DNA from: Anaerolineae bacterium
Lineage (GTDB): Bacteria > Chloroflexota > Anaerolineae > Aggregatilineales > Phototrophicaceae
DNA length: 64,000 nt
Direction of reading: 5' to 3'
Assembly: GCA_022843385.1 (NCBI GenBank)
Contig: JALHNT010000016.1
Location: 81,937 to 145,936 of the forward strand
The notes under the pieces were generated by a model, which saw only the letters and a list, made by a program, of their open reading frames with translations, did not search any database and was not told where the DNA came from. The stretch's first letter is position 1, and every line of letters starts with the position of its first letter. This document shows, one piece after another, positions 43,062 to 51,695 of this stretch. The translations under genes were made by a program, and so were the position numbers.

Positions 43062-43079
43062 CAAGCCGATAGGATTGAT

Positions 43080-43220
43080 ATGAACGGGTCGAAGCCATCT
43101 TCTTCTGGATCGAGTTATCAGGCGCTCGTCAACAAGATTGCGGATCGCGTCTGGGAATTGTGGAAACAAGAATTGCGCCGGGCGCGTGAGCGGCAAGGAC
43201 GAATCAAGCAAAAGAGGTAA
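43080..43220 (+). CDS. Small eCIS protein, Afp6-like
   Basis: 46 residues: a Ser-rich start, then IADRVWELWKQELRRARER and a basic end. The helix with pattern I-A-x-x-V-x-x-L-x-x-x-x-L-x-x-x-R-E-R is the signature of short eCIS proteins found next to the second tube gene, and also ends the 43689 product (LARDVYSVLKNRLRIERER). Its job is not established; association with baseplate or tube assembly is likely by position. ATG 43080 has AGGA five bases upstream, and the stop is 3 bases before the next ATG. It is too small for most gene finders. Confidence 0.68.
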   Translation: MNGSKPSSSGSSYQALVNKIADRVWELWKQELRRARERQGRIKQKR

Positions 43221-43223
43221 GGT

Positions 43224-43676
43224 ATGGTCGCCAATCAGGTTGAGGTGCAAGCCGGGTTTCGTTTTGTGGTGACGGTCGATGATATTCATCTGGCAACTTT
43301 CACTGAATTTGTCATGCCTAATTTGCAGGTCGAGACGCTCTCGATCAAAGAAGGTGGGCAGAATTCCTATGCCCATACGCTGCCGGTACGGGTGACGACG
43401 GGCAATGCGACGCTGCGGCGCGGCTTTGCCAGTGATATGCGGCTCTTGGGCTGGTATCTCGATGTGCTGAAGGGCGACATCGCCAAAGCCACCCGTCAGG
43501 TGACTGTGACCATGCTGAACACCAAGCGCGAACCGATCTTCACCTGGAACTTTCGTGATGCCTATCCGATCAAATGGACGGGGCCGGCGCTGAAGGCTGA
43601 CCAGAGCGCGGTGGCGGTTGAAGCAATTGAATTCGTCTATCATGAATTCGTGGTCTCGCAGGGTGGGACTGTGTAG
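43224..43676 (+). CDS. eCIS tail tube protein 2 (gp19-like, Afp5-type)
   Basis: 150 residues, a second tube-fold protein distinct from the one at 42072. Landmarks: VQAGFRFVVTVDDIHLATF, NLQVETLSIKEGGQN, the LPVRVTTGNATLRRGF motif and WNFRDAYPIKWTGPALKA, with the EAIEFVYHEFVV end strand shared by the family. In Afp/PVC systems the second tube protein sits between the bulk tube and the LysM/spike layer. A GAGGTAAGG ribosome site overlaps the end of the small upstream gene. Confidence 0.92.
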   Translation: MVANQVEVQAGFRFVVTVDDIHLATFTEFVMPNLQVETLSIKEGGQNSYAHTLPVRVTTGNATLRRGFASDMRLLGWYLDVLKGDIAKATRQVTVTMLNTKREPIFTWNFRDAYPIKWTGPALKADQSAVAVEAIEFVYHEFVVSQGGTV

Positions 43677-43688
43677 AAAGTTGCGACG

Positions 43689-46600
43689 ATGAATCCACGC
43701 CGCTTGTTCCGACCATTGGGTGCGCGTCTGCGGAATTTTGGTCGCAGCCTGATGCGCCATTATCTGCCATCGACTACTCGTGTATCGCCAACCCGTTCTG
43801 ATCCGAACTGGATGGCGAATACAGAGACGGATTTGAATTGGGGTGACGACGCGCCTGATTTGACAGGGCTGGATGAATCGCTGGATAGCCCATCCGAGTT
43901 CGCGCCTGAAGTCGAGAACACGCCGCGTCGTTCAGCGCAGCCGCGACCCACGACTCGTCCATCAGCCCCACCGGTCGCCCAGCGTCAGTCCACGCCCGCG
44001 GCACCAGCAGGAGCAGCGCCACCCCCGGCGGCCACGCCATCTCGGCCGCGCCCAAAGGACGCGCTTCCCAATATTCCCGTCTCCCACACCCCCACCAATC
44101 CGATTCTGCTGGAGGCATTAGAGGCTGATCGGGTGCGCAAAGCGCGGCGTGAGGAGATTGTCGCCCGACAAATGGCCTCTTTGGAGCAGTCTCAATCGTC
44201 TGAAGCGGACAACGAAGACGATGTGATGACGCAACTGCGCCGTCGCCGTCGGGCTTCTGTCGATTATGTGGCGACGGATACGTTGGTGCCACCGGAAGAG
44301 CGTGGCAAGGTATCGGCCTCGAAACCAGCGGCAACCGACTCGGCAACCGCGACCACAGTGGATGCATCGTCGATCCAGCGCAGTGAAGCCGATGCCTCAG
44401 AGATTGAAGTGGATGAGTCGCCTCTGGAACGCCTGCTGAGTATGCCTATTGACTCCGTTTCTGCGGTTGACGAGGCTGCGGATGTGGTGGACGAAACTGA
44501 CCTACCAGAGTCCAGCGCTGCGCTGGTCGAGTGGTCATCGGCAGCAGCGCCTTCGGTGGACACTGCTCCAACCCGGTTGCCCAGTGTGCAGCGAAGGGCT
44601 GCCCCGGATGCTGAGACAGATGATGCGCCGTCAATCGATTGGATGGATGCGCCAGCGACCTCTGATGCATCGTTGCCGCCGTCTGAGGGCAGGACAACGT
44701 CATCGTCCGCGCCACGTGTTCAGCGTCAGGCCACAGCCGACGAGCCGGTGAATGAGGAGGAAGCGTTTGATGATGGTGAAGCCTACGAATCGGATGCGCA
44801 GGTAGATGACGATGCTGGATTGGCTGGCGCGATCATCAGCCCTTCAGCGCCGATGGCGAGTGACCAGCCGATCCAACGCCGGTCAGTTGCGCCGGACGCT
44901 CCCTCAGTAACCCCTGTGTCACGATCACAACCCCCTGTCATCCCAGCGACACCGTCCGGCGAAGCCAGTGCCTTCTCATCGGCGGATGACGTTGCGTCTG
45001 ATGCTGAACCGACCCGCGCTGCATCCCCGGATTGGGTGAGTTATATTGCCAACGATGGTGGGAGTGATGCGCCATCGGTTACTGACGAGCAACCGGTATC
45101 GATTCGTCGCCAGACCAGGGGCAGCAATCCTGCGCCCAACCCGACAACCACGCCCACGAATGTGCCGAGGGTGGGTGAGACCGCTGACCAATCAGTGGCA
45201 TCGTCAGATGATGTCAGTGACCCGTGGCAACGGGTTGAGGCCGAGCCGACGATGGATCTGGAATGGGAAGATGAAGCGGTTGAGGAGGGAGAAGAAACCT
45301 ATCCGGTCTCCATAGGCATTGTCGATAATGCAGTAGAACCGACTGTGCAACGCTGGTCCGAGGTCGATTCTGCTGAGGATAGCGCTGCTGTCTGGGATGA
45401 TGGACAGGTGCCTGATGTGACCGCCTCAGAACCGGCTGTGCAGCGCTGGGCAAATGCCGAGAGTGAACTGGTTGATGAGTCGACGTGGGATGACACGCCG
45501 TCGATTGCTGATACGATTGCCTCTGAACCGGTTGTACAGCGCTGGACAGAGGTTGAGAGCGAACTGGCTGATGCGACGGCGGCAGAACCGGCTGTACAGC
45601 GCTGGTCAGAGCCAGACGATCAACCCATTGATGAGCCGACGTGGGACGACACGCCGAACAGGGCTGATGTGACGGCGGCAGAGCCGGCTGTGCAGCGCTG
45701 GGCGGAACCGGTGAATTCGATAGACGCGCCGATATGGGCTGATGCTGATCTGCCAGGGGATGCCGATGGTGCGGCTCTCAGTCAGCAGTGGCCGGAAGCT
45801 GATGTCGATGCTGATGTTCAGTTTGATACTCCCGGCGATCTGACAAAAGGCAATCTACCGCAAGCAACGCGGCGCAGCCAGCGATCCTCCCCCAGCATCC
45901 AGCGAGCTGCTTATGACGCCGATGTGCCGCACCTACAGGGCGATATTGTAGATGATCAGTCATCTCAGGCTGCGTCTACCGACTGGCAATCCACACCGAC
46001 GGCTGCGCCGGAAAGGGCGAACCCGGCACCGAGCAATCGTCTCCAGCGGACGCCACAGGATGAGATGGAAGTAGCCGCCGATTACTGGGCTGAGACGCTT
46101 TCCGACCAGGATGAAAGCGCTGCATCCGCCGCGCAGGATGTGATGTACGAGACTAGCGACTCGCTGTCGGATGACGTGTCGTGGTCCTCAGACCAGCCAG
46201 GTAGTGAGGCGTTGAGCCTGCCGGATGTCGCTCCGACGTCCCGACCGCAGGCGCGCAGCGGAGCCATTCAACGTCGGGCTGCTGAATCCCCGATGACCGA
46301 AGATGACATGAGTGAGGAAGGATGGCCGGAACAACCGATGGATTTGTTCCAGGCGCTCTCTCACGATCATTATGTGACGGACACGCCAAAACCCAGCTCA
46401 TCGTCACCGTTCGTGCAGCGACAGGTTGCCAGCGATGATGACGAGGTGGATGAAGACGTTGACATGCCGCCAATGGATTTGTTCCAGGCATTGGCGAATG
46501 AGAGCTGGCAGGGTGTCAGTCATAACGATGCCGGTCCTGTACAGCGCGCCCCAATGGAAAATACGTCGGTCAGCCGGAGCGCCATCCCAGAGCAACCGAT

Positions 46601-46853
46601 TGACCTGTATCAGGCGTTGATGGGGCAGACCCCGGATGCGCCGTCTGATGGATCGGTCTCGATAACCGGTCATGCTGCTGGAAGTGAAACGGTCAGACGT
46701 GCTGAACCATCTGGAGGGAGCGCAGATCAGCCCAGCTCTGAGTCTGGCGAGCAGGGTGGCGGCGATGTGGATGTCGAAAAGCTGGCGCGAGATGTTTACA
46801 GTGTGTTGAAGAATCGGCTGCGCATTGAACGTGAGCGGAGTAATCGCTGGTGA
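43689..46853 (+). CDS. Giant disordered acidic Afp6-like eCIS protein with QR-motif repeats
   Basis: 1054 residues, mostly low-complexity Asp/Glu/Ser/Ala/Pro with no globular domain before the end. The motif (V/I/L)-Q-R occurs over 15 times, usually followed by W or R (TVQRWSEV, AVQRWANA, SIQRSEAD). A related DNA block repeats between about 45339 and 45720. Near the C-terminus P-(M/I)-D-L-(F/Y)-Q-A-L occurs three times. The last 30 residues (KLARDVYSVLKNRLRIERE) match the helix of the 43080 product. Position between tube 2 and the LysM adaptor equals Afp6. The length could let it line the tube, act as a ruler or carry cargo; no conventional tape measure is seen in the window. Function is inference, but its place in the eCIS operon is clear. 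Confidence 0.7.
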   Translation: MNPRRLFRPLGARLRNFGRSLMRHYLPSTTRVSPTRSDPNWMANTETDLNWGDDAPDLTGLDESLDSPSEFAPEVENTPRRSAQPRPTTRPSAPPVAQRQSTPAAPAGAAPPPAATPSRPRPKDALPNIPVSHTPTNPILLEALEADRVRKARREEIVARQMASLEQSQSSEADNEDDVMTQLRRRRRASVDYVATDTLVPPEERGKVSASKPAATDSATATTVDASSIQRSEADASEIEVDESPLERLLSMPIDSVSAVDEAADVVDETDLPESSAALVEWSSAAAPSVDTAPTRLPSVQRRAAPDAETDDAPSIDWMDAPATSDASLPPSEGRTTSSSAPRVQRQATADEPVNEEEAFDDGEAYESDAQVDDDAGLAGAIISPSAPMASDQPIQRRSVAPDAPSVTPVSRSQPPVIPATPSGEASAFSSADDVASDAEPTRAASPDWVSYIANDGGSDAPSVTDEQPVSIRRQTRGSNPAPNPTTTPTNVPRVGETADQSVASSDDVSDPWQRVEAEPTMDLEWEDEAVEEGEETYPVSIGIVDNAVEPTVQRWSEVDSAEDSAAVWDDGQVPDVTASEPAVQRWANAESELVDESTWDDTPSIADTIASEPVVQRWTEVESELADATAAEPAVQRWSEPDDQPIDEPTWDDTPNRADVTAAEPAVQRWAEPVNSIDAPIWADADLPGDADGAALSQQWPEADVDADVQFDTPGDLTKGNLPQATRRSQRSSPSIQRAAYDADVPHLQGDIVDDQSSQAASTDWQSTPTAAPERANPAPSNRLQRTPQDEMEVAADYWAETLSDQDESAASAAQDVMYETSDSLSDDVSWSSDQPGSEALSLPDVAPTSRPQARSGAIQRRAAESPMTEDDMSEEGWPEQPMDLFQALSHDHYVTDTPKPSSSSPFVQRQVASDDDEVDEDVDMPPMDLFQALANESWQGVSHNDAGPVQRAPMENTSVSRSAIPEQPIDLYQALMGQTPDAPSDGSVSITGHAAGSETVRRAEPSGGSADQPSSESGEQGGGDVDVEKLARDVYSVLKNRLRIERERSNRW

Positions 46854-46867
46854 GCGAGAGGTAACGT

Positions 46868-47521
46868 ATGACGACACGAGGCAAGCTAACCCCGGCTACG
46901 CTGAAGAACACTATCACCAATGAAGTGGTGAACTTCATGTTCAACCCGTTTGAATACACCATCACTAAGCCAGTCACCTGGTCCTCGGAAGGCAATCAGG
47001 GCAAGAACACGCCCAAACTGAATTTTGAAGGCGGCGGGGCGCGCACTATCAGCCTGACGCTGCACTTCGATGGGCAGAAGTCTAGCACCGATGTGACGAC
47101 ATTCACCAAGCCGCTGTGGAAGATGGCGATGATTGATGATACCAATGTGAATGCCCAATCCGGCAAAGGGCAACCGCCGCCGGTGATCTTTCACTGGGGC
47201 GGCGATCTGTACTTCAAGGCGGTCATCACCAATATTGCCGAGAAGTTCACCCTCTTCACCGATAAGGGGGTGCCACTGCGCTGTGAGATGACCATCGCGC
47301 TGCAAGAGTACGTGGATGAGACCGATACGCCGGCGCAGATGGCGGGGGTATCGAGCAATAATCAATCGGCCAGCACGGTGACAGTGACGCAGGATCAGCG
47401 CCTCGATCATGTGGCATCGCAGAATGGCACGAGCCAACGGGAGGTTGCGGCGCAAAACAACATCGATAACCCGAACAAAATTCCGCCCGGAACGCAGCTT
47501 CAAGTCACCAAGAAGAAGTGA
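46868..47521 (+). CDS. eCIS LysM-containing adaptor (Afp7/gp53-like)
   Basis: 217 residues. The N-terminal domain carries FMFNPFEYTITKPVTWS, PKLNFEGGGARTISLTLHFD and PPPVIFHWGGDLYFKAVI, the pattern of the contractile-injection-system tube/baseplate adaptor family. The C-terminal 45 residues are a LysM-like module (RLDHVASQNGTSQREVAAQN ... PPGTQL). In Afp-type devices this protein joins the tube initiator to the spike base. The gene starts 14 bases after the 43689 stop with GAGAGGTAA upstream, and 12 bases separate it from the spike gene. Confidence 0.88.
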   Translation: MTTRGKLTPATLKNTITNEVVNFMFNPFEYTITKPVTWSSEGNQGKNTPKLNFEGGGARTISLTLHFDGQKSSTDVTTFTKPLWKMAMIDDTNVNAQSGKGQPPPVIFHWGGDLYFKAVITNIAEKFTLFTDKGVPLRCEMTIALQEYVDETDTPAQMAGVSSNNQSASTVTVTQDQRLDHVASQNGTSQREVAAQNNIDNPNKIPPGTQLQVTKKK

Positions 47522-47533
47522 TAGGGAAATCCC

Positions 47534-49273
47534 ATGCCGGCTGAACAAACCCAGGTCCGTGTCGAGCAGGTTGGAATCAAGATCAATGGAAGCAACATTC
47601 CCATTCCGTTGATGGATGCACTGATCGATATTGAAATAGAATCTATTCTGTATCTGCCCAGCATGTTCACCATCCGCTTTCATGATGATAAGATCGAGTG
47701 GGTGAATGATAGCCTGTTTGCGGTGGGGAATGCGGTTGAACTGCTGATGAACGATGGGACAGGCACCCTCAGCACCGTCATGAAGGGCGAGATCACCGCG
47801 GTTGAGCCGGACTTTTCGGAAGACTACATCTTGACTCTGGCTGTGCGTGGTTATGACCATGGTCATCGTCTGAACCGCCAGACGCGAAGCAGAGCGTATC
47901 TGCAAAGCAAAGACTCGGACATCGCGTCGCAGATTGCTGGCGAAAATGGCCTCTCTACTCAAGTGACGGCTACGACTAAAGTTCATGATCACGTCTTTCA
48001 ACACAATTCAACCGATTATTCGTTCCTGGCGCAACTGGCCGAACGCAACGGTTTTGAAATGTTTGTTGATGATAAGAAGCTGACCTTTCGCAAGCCGCCC
48101 GGTGGGAATGCAGCATTGACGCTGAAGTGGGGTGAAACACTCCGCAGTTTTCGCCCGCGCTTAACCGCGACGCGCCAGGTCGATAAGGTCAAGGTTAAGG
48201 GCTGGAATCCGAAGACCAAGCAGAGCGTTCTGGGAGAAGCCAGTTCGAGTTCCAGTGCGCCAACGACTGGCTTTGGCAACTGGGGTGGCACGGCGGCAAA
48301 GACGGCTTTTTCAGCGGCAGAACGCTTGGTCGTCCGTCAGCCGGTCCACGACCAGGGTGAAGCGACGACCATGGCACAGGCGCTGCTGGATCAGATCAAC
48401 TCCGATTATATCCAGGCTGAGGGTGTTGCTTATGGTGTTCCAACCCTGAAAGCCGGGCAAATGATAAAGCTTGAGGGGCTGGGAACGAAGTTCAATGGCA
48501 CCTATATGGTGACTTCAACCCGCCATGTGCTGACGGATGCTGTCTATGACACCTTTTTCACCGTAGAAGGCCGCCGCCCACGCATGATGGCCGACCTGAT
48601 TATGGATGCGACATCCAGCGATGATGATGCTCCTTGGGGTGGGGTGGTGGTGGCGCTGGTGACCAACAACAAGGACCCGGAAGATCGGGGGCGGGTGAAA
48701 CTGAAGTTCCCCTGGCTGGATGATACGCTGGAAAGCAATTGGGCGCGGGTGGCTTCCATCGGCTCAGGCAATGAACGCGGGATTTACTGGATGCCTGAAG
48801 TCAATGATGAAGTGCTGGTGGCTTTCGAACACGGCAACTTTAACCATCCCTATGTGGTGGGATCGTTATGGAATGGCATTGACAAAGTGCCAGAAGCCCA
48901 GGTGTCGAAAAATGGCAAGATCGAAGTACGCATTCTGAAAACACGCGCGGGTCACCTGATCCGCTTCACCGATGGGCCACAGCCGATGATCGAGGTCATC
49001 GACACGAGCGCGGGTCTGAAGGTGAAGATGGAGACCAACCCGAAGAAGATCACCGTAGAAAGCTCCGGCGACATTCTGCTGGATGCCAAGGGGAATATTG
49101 AGATCAAGGCGGTGGGCAATATCGACATCAAGGCCACTCAGAATATGACGGCCAAAGGGATGCAGGCCAGCGTTGAAGCCAGTACTACCCTGAATCTGAA
49201 AGCATCCGCGAGCGCGACTCTGGATGGTGGTGGGGCACTCACGGCCAAGGGTGGAGTCGTCAAGATTAATTAG
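47534..49273 (+). CDS. eCIS spike protein, VgrG-like (Afp8-type)
   Basis: 579 residues. Residues about 10-350 resemble gp27/late-control-D (MFTIRFHDDKIEWV, NRQTRSRAYLQSKDSDIA, HNSTDYSFLAQLAERNGFEM). An OB-fold gp5-like domain lies at about 360-455 (VVALVTNNKDPEDRGRVKLK, WARVASIGSGNERGIYWMPE, DEVLVAFEHGN, VVGSLWNG). The C-terminus is a repetitive beta-helix (GNIEIKAVGNIDIKATQNM) ending AKGGVVKIN. It forms the puncturing spike. No separate PAAR tip gene is found next to it, so the tip may be this protein's own C-terminus or encoded elsewhere. Confidence 0.92.
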   Translation: MPAEQTQVRVEQVGIKINGSNIPIPLMDALIDIEIESILYLPSMFTIRFHDDKIEWVNDSLFAVGNAVELLMNDGTGTLSTVMKGEITAVEPDFSEDYILTLAVRGYDHGHRLNRQTRSRAYLQSKDSDIASQIAGENGLSTQVTATTKVHDHVFQHNSTDYSFLAQLAERNGFEMFVDDKKLTFRKPPGGNAALTLKWGETLRSFRPRLTATRQVDKVKVKGWNPKTKQSVLGEASSSSSAPTTGFGNWGGTAAKTAFSAAERLVVRQPVHDQGEATTMAQALLDQINSDYIQAEGVAYGVPTLKAGQMIKLEGLGTKFNGTYMVTSTRHVLTDAVYDTFFTVEGRRPRMMADLIMDATSSDDDAPWGGVVVALVTNNKDPEDRGRVKLKFPWLDDTLESNWARVASIGSGNERGIYWMPEVNDEVLVAFEHGNFNHPYVVGSLWNGIDKVPEAQVSKNGKIEVRILKTRAGHLIRFTDGPQPMIEVIDTSAGLKVKMETNPKKITVESSGDILLDAKGNIEIKAVGNIDIKATQNMTAKGMQASVEASTTLNLKASASATLDGGGALTAKGGVVKIN

Positions 49274-49299
49274 CGCAACACTGAAGCGAGAGCGATCTT

Positions 49300-49698
49300 A
49301 TGAGCAGTGGAATTGTTGGACGCCGGGTGGCTTTTCCACCTAAACTGAATGACCGTAACCGGCTGAGTCTGGTGGGTGACGATGCTGCGATTCGTCAGGC
49401 GATGTATGTCATCATCAACACCGTCCCTGGTGAGCGAGTGATGCGACCGGACTTTGGTTGTGAGATTCATTCACTGATTTTTGACCCTGCCAATGACCAG
49501 ACGGCAGCCCTTGCCGGGCAATATGTGCGCGAGGCGTTGCGTCGTTGGGAGCCGCGCATCACGCTGAATGAGATTATTGTGACACCCGGGGCGACCGAAC
49601 TGGGCGAGCTGTTCATTCGAATCAGTTATACCATCAAGGGCGATCATGATGTTCGCAGCCTGGTTTATCCGTATTATCTGAACCCACAATCTGAATAA
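49300..49698 (+). CDS. eCIS baseplate wedge protein gp25-like (Afp9-type)
   Basis: 132 residues of the gp25/IraD-like baseplate family. Landmarks: GRRVAFPPKLNDRNRLSLVG start, AIRQAMYVIINTVPGERVM, the signature RPDFGCEIHSLIFDP, and the C-terminal strand LFIRISYTIKGD. gp25 starts sheath polymerisation from the baseplate. A GAAGCGAGAG ribosome region precedes the ATG, and the next gene follows after 12 bases. Confidence 0.93.
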   Translation: MSSGIVGRRVAFPPKLNDRNRLSLVGDDAAIRQAMYVIINTVPGERVMRPDFGCEIHSLIFDPANDQTAALAGQYVREALRRWEPRITLNEIIVTPGATELGELFIRISYTIKGDHDVRSLVYPYYLNPQSE

Positions 49699-49710
49699 AG
49701 AAGGCATAGC

Positions 49711-51687
49711 ATGGCATTAGAGGCTCCACGTCTGGATGATCGCCAGTTTGATGATCTGGTGGCAGAAGCCCGCGCCAGAATCCCGCTTTACACCAAAGAG
49801 TGGACCGATCATAACCTGAGTGATCCTGGTATCACGCTGATCGAACTGTTTGCCTGGATGATGGACATCGTGCTGTATCGGCTGAACCGTGTCCCCGATA
49901 AGCATTTTATCAAGTTCATGGAATTGATCGGGATGCGCCTGCACGAAGCCGAACCGGCGCGCGGCATGGTGACGATGTGGCTGACGGCTCCACAGGGTAG
50001 CACACTCACGATCCCGGCGGATACTCAGGTAGCGACGGTGCGGACGGAAAATGAAGCCGCCATCGTCTTCAGCACCGATGGGCCGATGGATATTGTGGTG
50101 CCTAAACTGGCCTACGCACTGACGAGCTATGGCGATGAGGACACCCGTACCTACCTGCCACTCAGTCCGGAGGAAATCCAGGAAGGGACGACCAGTTTCC
50201 CAATATTTGCCTCCAGTACACCCGCCAATAATGACACATTTTATCTGGGTTTTGAGAACAATATCAGCAATCACATTTTAGGAGTCAATCTGGATGTGAA
50301 TCTGGCGCAGGGCGCTGGTATCAACCCGCGTAATCCGCCTTACATCTGGGAGGTGGTGCCCATTGGCAAAGACAAGTGGGAAGCCGTTGATCTTGATCTC
50401 GATGATACCGGTGGCCTGAATCAATCCGGGTTGATCCGTCTGCATGTTCCTGAGCTTGCCCGTTCGGAACGCAATGGACAACAGGCCTATTGGGTGCGCT
50501 GCCGCTACGACTACACCAAAGCCGAAGAACGGTATGATGTCAGCCCGCAGATCAATCGGGTGCAAGTCAATAGCTGGGGGGCGACCATCAGCGCGACCAA
50601 TGTGACGCGCATGCGGCGGGAAGTCCTGGGACGTTCTGATGGCACGCCAGGACAACGCTTTTATCTGGAACATAAACCCTTGATCGCTCGCTCATCGGAC
50701 GAATACATCCTGGTGCGGCGGGATGAAGGGCAGGGGCTGACGCGCGAAGAACGCTGGCAGGAAGTCACCGACTTCGCAAACTCGGCGGCGACAGACCGGC
50801 ATTATATGATCGACAGCGACACGGGCGAAGTGCGCTTTGGGCCGGCGCTGCCACAACAGGATGGGACAATCCTGCGCTATGGTGCCTTGCCACCACAGGG
50901 CGCGATGGTGATGATGACGGGGTATCGATTTGGTGGGGGTCGGGAAGGGAATGTGGCAGCGAATACGCTGACTGTTATGAAGACCGCGCTCCCCTATATC
51001 GCGCGGGTGACCAATCGCTTCCCGGCGGCTGGCGGCAAGGATGCCGAGAATCTGGAAAATGCCAAGACGCGCGTGCCGGGGCATCTGCGTTCGCTGGGGC
51101 GGGCGGTGACCGCGGCTGATTTTGAGTACCTCGCCAGGGAAGCCGCGCCGGGTGAAGTCGGGCGAGTGGTGTGTTTGCAGGATAGTGCTTCGCGGCAGGG
51201 GGAAGTCAATGTGCTCGTGATCCCCAGCGTCCCCAATCTGGCGGGGTACCTCGTTCCTGAATCGCTTGAATTACCGAACGCGCTGCGCCAAAAGATCCAG
51301 GCTTACCTGGATGACCGTCGTTTGCTCTCAACGCGCCTGGATGTGACTCAGCCAGCCTACCAATGGGTGAAAACCGAAGTGCGGCTGCGGGTGGCTCCTT
51401 ACCATGACTCCAAGAAGGTGCTGGACGCAGTTCGCGATCGGCTGATCGAGTTTATCGATCCACTTCGAGGTGGGATGGATGGCAAAGGCTGGCCGTTTGG
51501 TCGTGATCTGGTGGTCGCGGATGTGATGGCGGCAGTACAAACTGTTCCAGGCGTCAACTTCGTCCGGTCGGTGCGTCTGTTCGAAATTGATCGCCGGCAG
51601 TTTACCCAGGGAGCCGAAACCATCGAAATCCGGCTGCCGCCGCAGGGCGTTGTTGTGTCCTACGATCATACCATCATTGCGGATTAG
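49711..51687 (+). CDS. eCIS baseplate J-like protein (gp6-like, Afp11-type)
   Basis: 658 residues of the baseplate J/gp6 family. Landmarks: LDDRQFDDLVAEARARIPLY start, EWTDHNLSDPGITLIELFAW, RLNRVPDKHFIKFMELIG, the GFGGGREGN-like motif here written YRFGGGREGNVAANTL, a PAAGGKDAENLENAKTR segment and TAADFEYLAREAAPGEVGRV. The C-terminus carries ADVMAAVQTVPGVNFVRSVR. This is one of the most conserved baseplate subunits and forms the wedge ring around the spike. No truncation or frameshift is seen. Confidence 0.94.
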   Translation: MALEAPRLDDRQFDDLVAEARARIPLYTKEWTDHNLSDPGITLIELFAWMMDIVLYRLNRVPDKHFIKFMELIGMRLHEAEPARGMVTMWLTAPQGSTLTIPADTQVATVRTENEAAIVFSTDGPMDIVVPKLAYALTSYGDEDTRTYLPLSPEEIQEGTTSFPIFASSTPANNDTFYLGFENNISNHILGVNLDVNLAQGAGINPRNPPYIWEVVPIGKDKWEAVDLDLDDTGGLNQSGLIRLHVPELARSERNGQQAYWVRCRYDYTKAEERYDVSPQINRVQVNSWGATISATNVTRMRREVLGRSDGTPGQRFYLEHKPLIARSSDEYILVRRDEGQGLTREERWQEVTDFANSAATDRHYMIDSDTGEVRFGPALPQQDGTILRYGALPPQGAMVMMTGYRFGGGREGNVAANTLTVMKTALPYIARVTNRFPAAGGKDAENLENAKTRVPGHLRSLGRAVTAADFEYLAREAAPGEVGRVVCLQDSASRQGEVNVLVIPSVPNLAGYLVPESLELPNALRQKIQAYLDDRRLLSTRLDVTQPAYQWVKTEVRLRVAPYHDSKKVLDAVRDRLIEFIDPLRGGMDGKGWPFGRDLVVADVMAAVQTVPGVNFVRSVRLFEIDRRQFTQGAETIEIRLPPQGVVVSYDHTIIAD

Positions 51688-51695
51688 AGGTACAC

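Noticed and set aside
42875..43072. ATG-started plus-strand frame of 65 codons over the start-less DUF6760-like region
   Set aside because: Its translation has no pattern, whereas the -1 frame of the same bases encodes the conserved tail protein sequence.
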